Notes under the pieces: model-generated
What the model was told of the DNA's origin: nothing
The model's database searches: none
The model's input: the letters and a program-made list of their open reading frames with translations, nothing else
Shown: positions 7,942-17,170 of the stretch, piece after piece
Numbering within the stretch: the first letter of the stretch is position 1
Layout: every line of letters starts with the position of its first letter
Assembly (NCBI GenBank): GCA_963791945.1
Contig: CAWBUD010000002.1
Coordinates: 1,984,001 to 2,048,000 of the forward strand
Direction: 5' to 3'
Length of the DNA: 64,000 nucleotides
Source of the DNA: PALSA-1003 sp963791945
Lineage (GTDB): Bacteria > Pseudomonadota > Gammaproteobacteria > Burkholderiales > Casimicrobiaceae
Program-made: the position numbers and the translations under genes

Positions 7942-8586
7942 ATGGCTCGACCCAAGGAATTCGACAAGGCAACGGTCTTGGACAGGGCCGTCGACACGTT
8001 CTGGCAACAGGGCTTCGACGGCACCGCCGTTCAGGATCTGTGCGCGGCGATGAAGCTCAATCCGGGAAGCCTGTATGGCGCGTTCGGCGACAAACGCGCT
8101 CTGTTTCTCGCGGCCCTCGATCGCTATGTCGACACCGTGTCGCGGCAGGCCATCGAGCGGATCGAAGACGCGGACTCGGGTATGGCGGGCATTCGCGGCT
8201 ACTTCGATCATCTCGTCGGCGCAATGCTCGGCGGCAAGCGGCGATGGGGTTGCCTGATCACGAACTCGGCCGCGGAACTCGCGCTGCACGATCCGGACGT
8301 CGCCGCCCGGACCAGGCTGCATCTCTCGCGGATCGAATCCGCGTTCGCGCTCGCGCTTGCTCGCGCGCAGGCCGCGGGTGAGGTGGCCGGTGGCGCCGCC
8401 TCGCAGAAAGCAGCGTTCCTGGTCTGCCTCGTGCAAGGACTGAACATCCTGGCTAAAACCGGGCCCGAGCGCCGGGTGTTGGAAGGGATCGTCGAAGCCG
8501 CGCTCCAGGCGCTGACGAATCGCCCGTCGAAGGCAGCGCGCGGCAATGAGGAATTACCCAAAGTCCGTCCGTCTCCGAAGGTTTGA
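7942..8586 (+). CDS. TetR family transcriptional regulator
   Basis: 214 residues. The N-terminal HTH (MARPKEFDKATVLDRAVDTF, then GFDGTAVQDLCAAMKLNPGS and LYGAFGDK) is the typical TetR DNA-binding domain with the YxxFxxK motif. The C-terminal half is the helical ligand domain (AcrR/YxaF-like). A TTG at 7933 is in frame, but ATG 7942 begins the conserved MARPxEFD. It is divergent from the 2-dehydropantoate reductase-like gene and probably represses it and itself through the palindrome at 7841. Confidence 0.87.
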   Translation: MARPKEFDKATVLDRAVDTFWQQGFDGTAVQDLCAAMKLNPGSLYGAFGDKRALFLAALDRYVDTVSRQAIERIEDADSGMAGIRGYFDHLVGAMLGGKRRWGCLITNSAAELALHDPDVAARTRLHLSRIESAFALALARAQAAGEVAGGAASQKAAFLVCLVQGLNILAKTGPERRVLEGIVEAALQALTNRPSKAARGNEELPKVRPSPKV

Positions 8587-8595
8587 CCGAATTGC

Positions 8596-8613
8596 CCCTT
8601 CCCGAGAGAAGGG
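8596..8613. repeat. CCCTTC-N6-GAAGGG inverted repeat (copy 1)
   Basis: A perfect 6-bp inverted repeat directly after the TetR stop. A near-identical copy, including the flanking TTGCCC, lies at 54056. It may act as a terminator hairpin or be a dispersed small repeat; both copies sit beside decayed genes. Confidence 0.45.
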
Positions 8614-8689
8614 CGACACTTCATTCTGGGGCACCTGCCCGTCGAAAGCGGATCAGTGGCTGCCTGCCCGTGCATCATCAACTCGAGGA

Positions 8690-9098
8690 GACATCCGAGC
8701 GCTAATAGAATGGCATTCACGAGCAACAGGAACGCAGGCGCCGACAAATGGAACCCGCTCATGAAATGTGCTACCGACGCGGGACGTTCTCGATGGTGAC
8801 CACGTAATTGAAGACGAGGCACCCGCGATCAGCAGGCCGACCGAAGTCGTCGACTTGGCGCTGGCAAGAAGGACGTCGTATAGCTGGCGCAATGTCAGCG
8901 CGCGATAGATAAATGCGGCGGCAACCAACGCGTACGCCGCTGCGGCGGCGGCACCCTCGGTAGGCGTCATGACGCCACCATAGATGTCGAACAGCAGAAT
9001 GAGCGGCAGCAATAGCGCCGGAAATGCGGCTACGGTTACCTTCGGGATCTCCCGCAGCGGAACGGAAGGCTCGACGGGATAGTTCCAATGAGTTACGA
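8690..9098 (-). pseudogene. TRAP transporter large permease dctM, internal fragment with frameshifts
   Basis: On the minus strand, NYPVEPSVPLREIPKV and PLILLFDIYGGVMTPTEGAA, then IYRALTLRQLYDVLLASAKS, align with residues ~205-300 of the intact dctM at 46295. The homology then changes frame to FNYVVTIENV and again to HFMSGFHLS and FLLLVNAILLALGCLLE. The first ~200 and last ~85 residues are missing, and at least two frameshifts are needed. The fragment lies just downstream of the intact dctP of the same operon. No dctQ remains between them. Confidence 0.88.
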
Positions 9099-9112
9099 AG
9101 GCGAATCTATTT

Positions 9113-9144
9113 CGGTGCCATGCGCCCGTCAGCGGATGGCACCG
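9113..9144 (-). terminator. Hairpin just downstream of dctP
   Basis: CGGTGCCAT and ATGGCACCG form a perfect 9-bp stem with a 14-nt loop, 8 bp beyond the dctP stop. No T-run follows on the minus strand, so it is not a classical Rho-independent terminator. Hairpins after the binding-protein gene often protect that mRNA segment, which would explain why dctP stays expressed although its permease is dead. Confidence 0.5.
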
Positions 9145-9151
9145 ACCACGA

Positions 9152-10138
9152 CTACAACGAATTGATACGCTCGAGCGCGCCCTTCGGCCAGTCTTGCCCG
9201 TATTTGTCCACGTATTTCTTCTGCGCGTAGACTCTGAATGCGTTGACGTCCGGCGTGTAAACCTTCTTGCCCTGACTCTTGAAGAACTCGACGACGTCCT
9301 TTTCCTGCCCGTTGAACTTCACTGTGTAGTCGTCGATGGCCTTGTCGGCAGCTTCTTGGAATTTCGCCTGAAGCGCGGCCGGCATCGCGTCCCACGTTTT
9401 GGTCGACACCGTCATCAAGTCGTAGCCGATGACGTGGCTGGTCAGCACGAACTGCGTCGTGACCTCGTAGAATTTCATTAGCTTGCTGAGTAGCAGCGGA
9501 TTATCCTGGCCGTCGATCGCGCCGGTCTGCAGTGCGGTATAAACCTCGGCGAACGCCACGGGCGTCGGACTCACGCCGATCGACTCACCCAGGAATTGCC
9601 AGAACTCTCCTGGCGGCATACGAAGCTTGATGCCCGCGAGATCGGCGGGCGTACGGACCATCCTGTCGGGCTTCAGGTTGACGTGACGCGCGCCGAAGTA
9701 GACGGGCGTGACGATCTGGATGCCGAGCTGGTCTCGCGCCATCTTGATGAAGTCGCGGCCCACATCGCTTTTGAACGTCTTTTTCATGTGATCGGGATCG
9801 CGGAACAGATAGGCCGAGGTCATGAGAGACCAGGCAGGAAGCTGCTTCGAGATGTCCTGCGGCGCGAGGTTCGCCATCTCGAGGTTGCCGCGTTGCAGGG
9901 CCACGAGCTCCGTGCCCTGTTTGAACAGCGTGTTGTTCCAGTACGGTTCGAAGTCGAGGCTGTCCTTCATCGCCGCGGCGAAATTCTTGTATGCCTCGGC
10001 CCGCAAGTCCTGCTCGGTGAAGGCGCTGGAGAAGCGCACCTTGGTCCTCGCTTGCGCCTGCGCGGCGGGCAACGCACCTGCCGCCAGCAGCGAGCCACCC
10101 GCGACGAGAAACGATCGGCGATCGAAACCATAACTCAT
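9152..10138 (-). CDS. TRAP transporter substrate-binding protein DctP (cluster 1)
   Basis: A 328-residue periplasmic solute receptor. The start is MSYGFDRRSFLVAGG with GGAGG upstream; DRRSFL plus a hydrophobic stretch is a Tat signal. DctP hallmarks include KIRFSS-like KVRFSSAF at the mature start, GIKLRMPPGEFWQFLGE with the ligand-binding Arg, and VYTALQTGAIDGQDNP. It binds an organic acid for Na+-driven uptake. It is the last intact gene of the cluster 1 operon; the DctQ partner is gone and DctM is a pseudogene. A very close paralog of the same length is at 44656. It may use the DctQM pair at 45777-47593. Confidence 0.93.
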   Translation of the reverse strand: MSYGFDRRSFLVAGGSLLAAGALPAAQAQARTKVRFSSAFTEQDLRAEAYKNFAAAMKDSLDFEPYWNNTLFKQGTELVALQRGNLEMANLAPQDISKQLPAWSLMTSAYLFRDPDHMKKTFKSDVGRDFIKMARDQLGIQIVTPVYFGARHVNLKPDRMVRTPADLAGIKLRMPPGEFWQFLGESIGVSPTPVAFAEVYTALQTGAIDGQDNPLLLSKLMKFYEVTTQFVLTSHVIGYDLMTVSTKTWDAMPAALQAKFQEAADKAIDDYTVKFNGQEKDVVEFFKSQGKKVYTPDVNAFRVYAQKKYVDKYGQDWPKGALERINSL

Positions 10139-10261
10139 TTGTTCCTCCTTTCGGTTGATGGGCGCCGTCCCAGCGAGACGGGCGCCGAAATGTGTTGATC
10201 CGATACTTGTCCGACCTCGAAACATCATCAAGACGTCGATTTTCGTTCAGCGGGCAGTACT

Positions 10262-12037
10262 TCAATCCGCTGCAACGGTTTCCGTGCTGCTGTGGGTTCG
10301 CCGTTCGCCGGGCGAGTAGATGTCCATGATGTTCCAGTGGCCCGCCGTCGGCACCGGTTCGTTCTGCATCATCACGTCGATCACGACCGGCTTGTTGGCA
10401 CGGATCGCAGCTTCCAGCGCCGGCTTGAACTCGCGGGCTGATTTGATCCTGACACCTTCGATGCCGTACCCGCGGGCAATCGCGGCGTAGTCGGGCGAAT
10501 ACGGGAAACCGTCCTTCTCGAACACGGTGCCGAACGTCGTGCCGTAGTGCGCCTTCTCGAGGCCCGCGATGGTTCCGTACGCGCAGTTGTTCATGATGAT
10601 CCACACCACGGCGGTATCCTGCTCGAAGGCAGTGGCGAGCACTGCTGGATTCTGGCCGAAGCCACCATCGCCCACGAGCGCGGCCACTACTCGCTGCGGT
10701 TGTGCGATCTTCGCGCCGACCGCCGCAGGCGCACCGAAACCCATCGTCGCGTAACCGCCGGGCGTGAAGATCGTGCCCGCCTCAAGGATCGGAAACTGCT
10801 GGCCCACGCCGTTCTTGTTCCAGCCCACGTCGGTGGTAATCAACGCATCGCGCGGCAGCACGGCGCGCACGTCGGCGAGAATGCGCTCGGGTCGCATCGG
10901 GTACGCGTCGCTCTCGACATGCTTCCGGTTGCCTTCGACAAACGCTGCGCGCACGGCGGCAATCTCCCTCGCGAGCGCCGGGCGGCGAATGCCGTCAGGC
11001 ACGATCTGGCGCGCGACTCGATTGAGAGCCGCCAATGCAGCCTCCAGATCGGCCACGGCGCCGACATCGACCGGATAGTTCCGGCCGATCTCCGCCGGGT
11101 CGATATCGATGTGGATCAGCTTCGTCGGCGGAATGTCGAACGTGTATTCGCTCTCCCACGAGCTGCAATCGGCTTCGGAGAAGCGCGTGCCGAGGGCAAG
11201 GATCCAGTCGGCGTTTCGGCACTGGTCGTTAATGAACTTCGTACCCCAGAAGCCGGTCATGCCGAGCACGAACGGATGGTCGTCGGGCAGCGCGCCCTTC
11301 CCCATCAGCGTGTGCGCGACCGGAATCTGCAGGTGATCGACAAGCTCCCGCAGTTGTGTGCTCGCGTCGGCGAGCAGGATGCCGCCGCCGACGTAGAGCA
11401 CCGGGCGCTTTGCCGAGACGAGCTTCTTGACGATCTCTTGGGCGGTTTTGTCATCGAGAGACGGCTTGCGCAGCGTCTTTGCGTTGTGATGCAATCGCTC
11501 GAATAGCGAGACATCGATTTCCTTGGAGAAGATGTCCATCGGAACGTCGACCAGCACCGGCCCGGGCCGGCCGCTCTCGGCGAGCGCGAACGCCTTCTCG
11601 ATGATCTCGGGGAAAAGATGCGGCTGATCGACGCGCCACGCGCGCTTCACGAACGGGCGGTAGATCTCGTACTGCGACGCATCCGCGTGCAGGTTCACTT
11701 CCTGGTGCGGATGCTTGCCGTGGTAGTGCGTCGGCACGTCCCCGGCGATGACGACCAGAGGGATCGAATCGAGCGAGGCATTCGCCACACCGGTGGCGGC
11801 ATTGGTTAACCCCGGTCCCAGATGCGTAAGCACTACGGCGGTCTGCTTCTTCGCTCGCGCATAGCCGTCGGCCATGTGCGCGGCGATCTGCTCGTGGCGC
11901 ACGTTGACGAATCTTATCTTGCTATTGGCGAGCTCCGCGAGCAACGCAATATTGGTATGCCCGCAAAGACCGAATATGTTTTCGATGCCGCGCGCCTCCA
12001 GGTACTTGACCAGCTGGCGCGAAATAAGGTCCTTCAT
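10262..12037 (-). CDS. ThDP-dependent enzyme, acetolactate synthase/2-hydroxyacyl-CoA lyase-like (cluster 1)
   Basis: 591 residues, three-domain ThDP fold. Glu49 in NVRHEQIAAHMADGYARA is the cofactor-activating Glu. The C-terminal GDGGFGQNP (~456) to MNN (~482) is the ThDP/Mg motif GDG-X26-NN. The start is the ATG at 12037 after GGAGG; the long upstream frame belongs to antisense of the preceding gene. The family includes acetolactate synthase, oxalyl-CoA decarboxylase and 2-hydroxyacyl-CoA lyase, which make or break C-C bonds next to a carbonyl. Segments such as GLCGHTNIA and GHWNIMDIYSPG are shared only with its paralog at 38352 here. It lies between the citrate-synthase-like gene and dctP. 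The exact reaction is unknown. Confidence 0.85.
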   Translation of the reverse strand: MKDLISRQLVKYLEARGIENIFGLCGHTNIALLAELANSKIRFVNVRHEQIAAHMADGYARAKKQTAVVLTHLGPGLTNAATGVANASLDSIPLVVIAGDVPTHYHGKHPHQEVNLHADASQYEIYRPFVKRAWRVDQPHLFPEIIEKAFALAESGRPGPVLVDVPMDIFSKEIDVSLFERLHHNAKTLRKPSLDDKTAQEIVKKLVSAKRPVLYVGGGILLADASTQLRELVDHLQIPVAHTLMGKGALPDDHPFVLGMTGFWGTKFINDQCRNADWILALGTRFSEADCSSWESEYTFDIPPTKLIHIDIDPAEIGRNYPVDVGAVADLEAALAALNRVARQIVPDGIRRPALAREIAAVRAAFVEGNRKHVESDAYPMRPERILADVRAVLPRDALITTDVGWNKNGVGQQFPILEAGTIFTPGGYATMGFGAPAAVGAKIAQPQRVVAALVGDGGFGQNPAVLATAFEQDTAVVWIIMNNCAYGTIAGLEKAHYGTTFGTVFEKDGFPYSPDYAAIARGYGIEGVRIKSAREFKPALEAAIRANKPVVIDVMMQNEPVPTAGHWNIMDIYSPGERRTHSSTETVAAD

Positions 12038-12084
12038 GGTCGTCTCCTCCATGGCCGGGCCCGCAGGCGCCGGCGCGTGATTGG

Positions 12085-12978
12085 TCAGGCCCGCTGCGGC
12101 GCAGTAGCCTCCGGCACCGTAGCGGATGCAGCCACGGGCCGCTCCGATGTCGGCAAGTGGCGGATGGCGGGCCCGCTGTAACGGAACGGGATCTCCTTGG
12201 GCATCGGACCCATGATCCGCTGCCCGCGCTGCTTCTGCTCCCAAGCGTGCGCCAGAATTCCCACCGCGCGCGACAGCACGAACAAGCCCCGGCCCAGTTC
12301 GGGCTCGAACCCGAGCTCGCAGAAGACGACCGCGGTGATGCCGTCGATGTTCATCGGAATGTGCTGCCTCTTGATCGACTCGAGCGCCGAGACGACTGCG
12401 CGCCCGATCGCCGCGTAGCGGCCCGAGACAGCGCCCACCTTCTCGGCCTCTGCGACCAGTTCGAACAACGGCGCCGTGCGCGGATCCACCGGATGGAAGC
12501 GATGGCCGAAGCCAGGCACGATCTTTTCGCCCGCCTGCATGCGGCGCTGGATCACCGCGATAGCGCTGCGCGGGAGATCGCCATCGGGACCGGCCTCCGC
12601 ATCGATCGCGCGATATAGCTCCATGCATTGCTGACCCGCGCCGCCATGAACGTCGTCGAGCACGTTCACCGCCGAAGCCATGGCACCGTTGACGGGAAGG
12701 CCGCAGGTCACTGCCATGCGCGCGATCGCGATCGAGGGCGCGTGCGGCCCGTGATCCACGCCCGGCACCATCGCCGCCTCGAGCAGATCGGCCTGCTCGC
12801 GGGTAGGTAGCTCGCCGCGCAGCATCAGCCAGATCATCTCGGGGAAGCGCACGCGCCCGATCAGCTCCTCGACGGGGTACCCCCGGATGGCGATCTTGCC
12901 GGGATGGATGTCGATGATCGCGGTATCCCACCACGCCGACGCGTCCGCGAGCAGTTGCTCGGCGGTCTTAGTTGCCAT
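12085..12978 (-). CDS. Citrate-synthase-fold protein, citryl-CoA lyase-like (cluster 1)
   Basis: 297 residues, about the size of the C-terminal lyase module of ATP-citrate lyase rather than of full citrate synthase. Catalytic positions are visible: His111 in DDVHGGAGQ (first His), His159 in PGFGHRFHPVDPR (second His and the Arg) and Asp212 in MNIDGITAV. These match the His-His-Asp residues used for acyl-CoA enolisation and carbonyl binding. The enzyme either cleaves a citryl-CoA-like thioester to acetyl-CoA and a 2-oxoacid or runs the condensation. It lies 47 bp before the ThDP gene, the same order as at 37422. No ATP-grasp partner is present. Annotation as citryl-CoA lyase is by family, not by substrate. 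Confidence 0.83.
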   Translation of the reverse strand: MATKTAEQLLADASAWWDTAIIDIHPGKIAIRGYPVEELIGRVRFPEMIWLMLRGELPTREQADLLEAAMVPGVDHGPHAPSIAIARMAVTCGLPVNGAMASAVNVLDDVHGGAGQQCMELYRAIDAEAGPDGDLPRSAIAVIQRRMQAGEKIVPGFGHRFHPVDPRTAPLFELVAEAEKVGAVSGRYAAIGRAVVSALESIKRQHIPMNIDGITAVVFCELGFEPELGRGLFVLSRAVGILAHAWEQKQRGQRIMGPMPKEIPFRYSGPAIRHLPTSERPVAASATVPEATAPQRA

Positions 12979-13054
12979 AGTTCTCTTTCCTCAGACATTC
13001 GTGCCGATCGGATCGTTACTGGCCGCCGATCGAAGGCTCGACGACTCATGCTTC

Positions 13055-14356
13055 TCACACTGCGCCGGCGTTGCGAAGTTGCTCGATTTGAGAGTCGTCG
13101 TACCCGATGTCCCTCAAAATCGTATCGGTGTGCTCGCCGAGTCGCGGTGGGGGCGATGTGATTTCCGGGTCGCCTCGTGAAATTTTGAAACCGGCGCGCG
13201 TGACCGTAATGGACCCGTCTCGGCCAGGCACGTTGTCCAGCGTCTGCAGTACCTCCCGGTGCGTTACCTGCGCCGCATCCAGCGCTTCCGGGACGGAGAG
13301 CACACGACCTGCCGGGATGCCGAGGCCATTCAGAATCTGCTCCCATTCCGAGGCCGGGCGACCGCGAAGTGCACGCTCGATTTCGACCGTCAGCGCAGCG
13401 CGATTGCGCTTGCGCGCCTCGCGCTCCGAATATCGCTCATCGCGGATGAGATCCTCTCGGCCGAGAACGCGCGCGAGCGCCTCGAATTGCTCCTGCTTGT
13501 TTGCGGCTATGTTGATCAATCCGCCGCCGGTTGCAAAGGTTCCCGACGGGGCGGCCGTAAAGTTTTCGTTGCCCATCGGCTGCGGTTCGCAGCCCGCGAT
13601 CAGGTAGTTCGACACGACCCAGCCCATGCTCGCGAGCATGCAGTCGAGCATGGAGACATCGATGAACGCGCCAAGCCCGGTCGTTACGCGGCGTACCAGT
13701 GCGGCCGAGATCGCGAACGCAGCGTTGATGCCCCCGATCGTATCGGCTATCGGATAGCCGACTCTCATCGGCGCGCATCGCTGATCGCCGGTGATGCTCA
13801 TGACACCGGACAGCCCCTGGATGATTTGATCGTAGGCAGGAGCATCCTTGAGCGGTCCGCCCTGCCCGAAACCGGAGATTGCGCAATAGATGAGGGACGG
13901 ATTGCGTCTGGCGAGATCCTCGTAGCCCAGGCCCAGTCGCTGCATCACGCCTGGGCGGAAATTCTCCACCAGAACGTCGGCGGTCTTGACCAGGCTCTCG
14001 AGCACTGCGCGGCCCTCTGGGTGCTTGAAGTTTATCGTGACGGATTTCTTTCCGCCGTTTTGGGCTAGAAACGACGCTCCCATGAAGCGCGCATTCAAAC
14101 TCTCATCGGCGCCTAGTTGACGGGCCAGGTCCCCGGTCCGAGGCACTTCAACCTTGATGACCTCCGCCCCGAGTTGTCCCAGTTGGTATGCGCAAAAAGG
14201 TCCGGACAGCACATTGGTCAAGTCCAGTACGCGTATCCGTTCGAGAGGCGCATTCCGGGCCAAAGATTGGGTGTCGCTAGCGCCGGCCCCGACAGGACTC
14301 CGTTCTTGGAGAACGGGCGCTGCCGCGGCCGCGCCGTCGGTTCTGGGTAGAGGCAT
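13055..14356 (-). CDS. CaiB/BaiF family (class III) CoA-transferase
   Basis: 433 residues. LERIRVLDLTNVLSGPFCAY at the start, then LGAEVIKVEVPRTGD and NFKHPEGRAVLESL are the family signature. The catalytic Asp is in AYDQIIQGLSG (about residue 176), where an aspartyl-CoA anhydride forms. It moves CoA from an acyl-CoA donor to a carboxylate. I use ATG 14356; the frame is open 57 codons further, into the aldehyde dehydrogenase gene. It follows that gene by 19 bp and precedes the citrate-synthase-like gene, so it probably activates the acid formed by the dehydrogenase. Confidence 0.9.
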   Translation of the reverse strand: MPLPRTDGAAAAAPVLQERSPVGAGASDTQSLARNAPLERIRVLDLTNVLSGPFCAYQLGQLGAEVIKVEVPRTGDLARQLGADESLNARFMGASFLAQNGGKKSVTINFKHPEGRAVLESLVKTADVLVENFRPGVMQRLGLGYEDLARRNPSLIYCAISGFGQGGPLKDAPAYDQIIQGLSGVMSITGDQRCAPMRVGYPIADTIGGINAAFAISAALVRRVTTGLGAFIDVSMLDCMLASMGWVVSNYLIAGCEPQPMGNENFTAAPSGTFATGGGLINIAANKQEQFEALARVLGREDLIRDERYSEREARKRNRAALTVEIERALRGRPASEWEQILNGLGIPAGRVLSVPEALDAAQVTHREVLQTLDNVPGRDGSITVTRAGFKISRGDPEITSPPPRLGEHTDTILRDIGYDDSQIEQLRNAGAV

Positions 14357-14375
14357 GAGGCGTTCTTGGTTGCGG

Positions 14376-15863
14376 CTACCGGCGAATGAATGGATTGGGC
14401 ACGTCAAGGTCAGTGGAAATCCATACGCACTTCGTTTCCAGATACTCCTTGACCGTTTCAAGACCCGATTCACGGCCGATGCCCGAGCTCTTGTAGCCTC
14501 CGAAGGGCGACGTGAAGCTGGTCGCACGATAGTTGTTGACCCACACCGTTCCGGCCTTCAATTTCTCCGTCATAAGCATCGCCCGCGCGAGGCTTTTCGT
14601 CCACACGCCGGCCGCTAGCCCGTACGCGACATCATTGCCGATCCGGATGGCATCGTCCTCGTCCTTGAATGGAATGACGGCCAGCACCGGCCCGAACACC
14701 TCCTCCTGCGCTATGCGCATGTCGTTCCGGACGTTGACGAAGATCGTCGGCTCGACGAACAAGCCGGAGCCGAGATCGGGTCGACTTTTCCCCCCGAGCA
14801 CGCATTTCGCGCCTTCGGCTTGGGCGATCCGCACGTAGTCCAAGATCTTTTCGAACTGCGGGCGTGTGGCAATGGGTCCCATTTGGGTATCGGGAAGCGC
14901 CGGGTCCCCCAGCTTCACATCGCGCATGAACTCGACGAGATCCGCAACGAATCGGTCGTGAATGGTTTCCTGCACGAGCAGGCGGGAGCCGGCCTGGCAG
15001 CTTTGCCCGCACGCGGCGAAAATGCCGGACACGACACCCTTGACTGCCTGCTTGAGATCCGCATCGTCGAAAACGATGTTCGGCGACTTGCCTCCAAGCT
15101 CGAGAGTGACTGTCTTGAGGCCGCGCGCCGCGAGCTCGTAGATCCGCCGGCCCGCGGCATCGCCTCCGGTGAACCCCACGTGCGCGACCCCAGGGTGCGT
15201 AACGAGAGCCTCTCCTGCCTCGGCACCAAACCCGGTTATCACGTTGACGACGCCCTTCGGGACGCCGGCATCGACCGCGATCTGCGCGAGCTCAACCATG
15301 GACGCCGACGTGAATTCCGAGGGTTTCACCACGGCCGCGCATCCCGCTGCCAGCGCCGGGGCAAGCTTCCAGCTCGCGAGCGTGAGCGGCGAGTTCCACG
15401 GCGTAATGATCGCCACGACACCCTTCGGCTCGTAGCGTGTATAGGCGAACACGCCTTTTTTGTCCGTCGGTATGACGTGACTCTGAATCTTGTCGGCGAA
15501 TCCGGCGTAGTATTTGAAATAGTCGCCCATGTAGCGGACTTGGGAAACCACTTCCGAGGCGAGTTTGCCATTGTCGCGACGCTCGATCTCGGCCAGCCGC
15601 TCCGAGCGCGCCGCAATCGCGTCGCCAAGCTTCCACAAGAGCCGTCCGCGCTCGCTCGGCGAAATCGCGGGCCACGGTCCCTCGGCGAGCGCGCGCCCGG
15701 CGCTAGTCACGGCGGAGTGCACGTCCGCTGCATTGCCTCGCGCGATCAGCGCCCACGCGGTGCCGCGATAGGGATCTTCCGTGGCGAAGTATTGTCCTGA
15801 CGCGGGAGGCGCCGATCGCCCATCTATGAAGTGGTCGTACTTCGGCAGCTCTTGCGCTTGCAC
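14376..15863 (-). CDS. NAD(P)-dependent aldehyde dehydrogenase (cluster 1)
   Basis: 495 residues, full-length ALDH superfamily. Asn157 in ITPWNSPL (oxyanion), Glu255 in LELGGKSPN (general base) and Cys289 in CGQSCQAGSR (nucleophile) are present. The start is GTG at 15863 (MQAQELPKY) with GGGAG a few bases upstream. Reaction: an aldehyde to the carboxylate with NAD(P)+. It is the first gene of the operon, divergent from an IclR regulator. The following CoA-transferase suggests that the product acid is then converted to its CoA thioester. The aldehyde is not known; it may be the product of the ThDP enzyme. Confidence 0.92.
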   Translation of the reverse strand: MQAQELPKYDHFIDGRSAPPASGQYFATEDPYRGTAWALIARGNAADVHSAVTSAGRALAEGPWPAISPSERGRLLWKLGDAIAARSERLAEIERRDNGKLASEVVSQVRYMGDYFKYYAGFADKIQSHVIPTDKKGVFAYTRYEPKGVVAIITPWNSPLTLASWKLAPALAAGCAAVVKPSEFTSASMVELAQIAVDAGVPKGVVNVITGFGAEAGEALVTHPGVAHVGFTGGDAAGRRIYELAARGLKTVTLELGGKSPNIVFDDADLKQAVKGVVSGIFAACGQSCQAGSRLLVQETIHDRFVADLVEFMRDVKLGDPALPDTQMGPIATRPQFEKILDYVRIAQAEGAKCVLGGKSRPDLGSGLFVEPTIFVNVRNDMRIAQEEVFGPVLAVIPFKDEDDAIRIGNDVAYGLAAGVWTKSLARAMLMTEKLKAGTVWVNNYRATSFTSPFGGYKSSGIGRESGLETVKEYLETKCVWISTDLDVPNPFIRR

Positions 15864-16051
15864 CTGGCGCTCCCAATATCAGCCTCGCCGCCTCCGCAGC
15901 ATTCCGCGTACCGCAACATCATTCTATAACTGCGCCCGGACGTCAATGACACGCTGAGCGAGCCCGGAGAGCCCATCTGGGGATTGGCGCGCGACGTTCG
16001 CGATCGGATTTGGCATACTTGACACTTCCCAGGTCCACCGGGTTTCAGCGC

Positions 16052-16807
16052 ATGGCAGCCGAAGTCGGAGTGGCAGCAGTCGAACGGGCGCTATCGATCC
16101 TCGACGCGTTCGGCGAAGCCGACGACACGTTGACGCTTGCAGCCCTCGCCAAGCGCACGGGCTTGTACAAGAGCACGATCCTTCGCCTCGGCAAGTCTCT
16201 GGAGAAGCACGGATATCTACTGCGCGCCGCGGACGGCAGCTATCGCCTCGGCGCCAAGCTGCTCTACCTCGGATCGCTGTATCAGCGTCATTTTCGAACC
16301 GCCGATATTGTCGTCCCCATTCTTCGCGACGTAGTGCAGCAGGTGCACGAAGGCGCATCGTTCTACGTGCGCGATGAGGACAAGCGCGTGTGCCTGCATC
16401 GCGTCGATGCCACGCGCGCGGTGCGCGACTCCGTGCACGAAGGCGACCGCTTGCCGCTGAAGCTCGGGGCCGCCGGTCACGTCCTTTGCGCGTTTTCCAA
16501 CGAGCGCGGAGCGCGGCACGACGAGGTTCGCAAGAACATGTACGCGGCGTCGTTCGGAGAGAGGGACCCTGAAACCGCCGCCGTCGCCTGCCCGGTCTTC
16601 GGTCCGCAGCAGAACCTCATCGGTGCGCTGAGCATCTCCGGTCCGAGGTATCGCATCGAGGCCGAGCTTGAGCGCCTGCTTCCCGCGTTGCTCAAATACG
16701 GGCGCGAGCTGACACGCGTGCTGGGCGGCAACCCACGCGAGCTTGTTTTTGCCGGCGCACCTCGGCGCGCGGGCCGGTCCGGCGCTCTGGCGCGCAGGCC
16801 TCGGTGA
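16052..16807 (+). CDS. IclR family transcriptional regulator (cluster 1)
   Basis: 251 residues. The N-terminal winged HTH (VAAVERALSILDAFGEADDT, then LTLAALAKRTGLYKSTILRL) and a C-terminal GAF-like effector domain (GASFYVRDEDKRVCLHRVDA, LKLGAAGHVL) are typical. ATG 16052 begins the conserved domain; a TTG at 16010 is in frame. It is divergent from the aldehyde dehydrogenase operon, which it probably controls. Its own 3' side faces a promoter that carries the 17-bp palindrome at 17071, so it is also a candidate regulator of the ThuA/PQQ group. The last ~25 residues are Arg-rich and not part of the domain. Confidence 0.88.
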   Translation: MAAEVGVAAVERALSILDAFGEADDTLTLAALAKRTGLYKSTILRLGKSLEKHGYLLRAADGSYRLGAKLLYLGSLYQRHFRTADIVVPILRDVVQQVHEGASFYVRDEDKRVCLHRVDATRAVRDSVHEGDRLPLKLGAAGHVLCAFSNERGARHDEVRKNMYAASFGERDPETAAVACPVFGPQQNLIGALSISGPRYRIEAELERLLPALLKYGRELTRVLGGNPRELVFAGAPRRAGRSGALARRPR

Positions 16808-17070
16808 GCCCGGTTCGCCGATACACCCACTCCTGGAAGTTCCTGACCGCAGGCTCGCCCCCGGCGAGGTCGTTGTGCCCGTGAGCGCTTGACGCCGCGA
16901 ACATCGCGCTAGGTTGGCCGGATGCAGGCGCGCAGGTGATCGGCTGAGCACGCCCTACCCGTCTCTGTGGAACCGATCCGCTGACGCGCAGCTAGCGTCG
17001 CTCCTACTTGCGCGCTGCTATTGACTTTGCGGCGGGTTTTTCGTAGTGTCCCACTTGATTATAGCACGTA
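16808..17070. other. Intergenic leader between IclR and the ThuA-like gene
   Basis: No gene is visible. The stretch holds a TTGACT at 17021 and TATAGC at 17060, too far apart for one promoter, followed immediately by the palindrome at 17071. Confidence 0.4.
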
Positions 17071-17087
17071 GTTCTATCTGATAGAAC
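17071..17087. promoter_or_regulatory. 17-bp palindromic operator, copy 1
   Basis: GTTCTATCTGATAGAAC is a perfect 8-bp inverted repeat around one base. It lies just downstream of a TATAGC (-10-like) and 84 bp before the ThuA-like start. The same GTTCT-N7-AGAAY pattern recurs at 19667 and 23394, which indicates one regulator for three promoters. The form resembles IclR-type operators; the protein that binds is inferred. Confidence 0.7.
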
Positions 17088-17170
17088 GAACCTGCGCCGT
17101 ACCCACGCGCCGGCCCACAGCCGGCAAGCAAAACGTCACGCCCCTGGCGAATCACCCCTTGGAGGAGACG

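Noticed and set aside
12038..12934. N-terminal extension of the ThDP enzyme by ~300 codons
   Set aside because: The extension is out of phase with the citrate-synthase-like gene that occupies this DNA; ATG 12037 with GGAGG and the equal-length paralog at 38352 fix the start.
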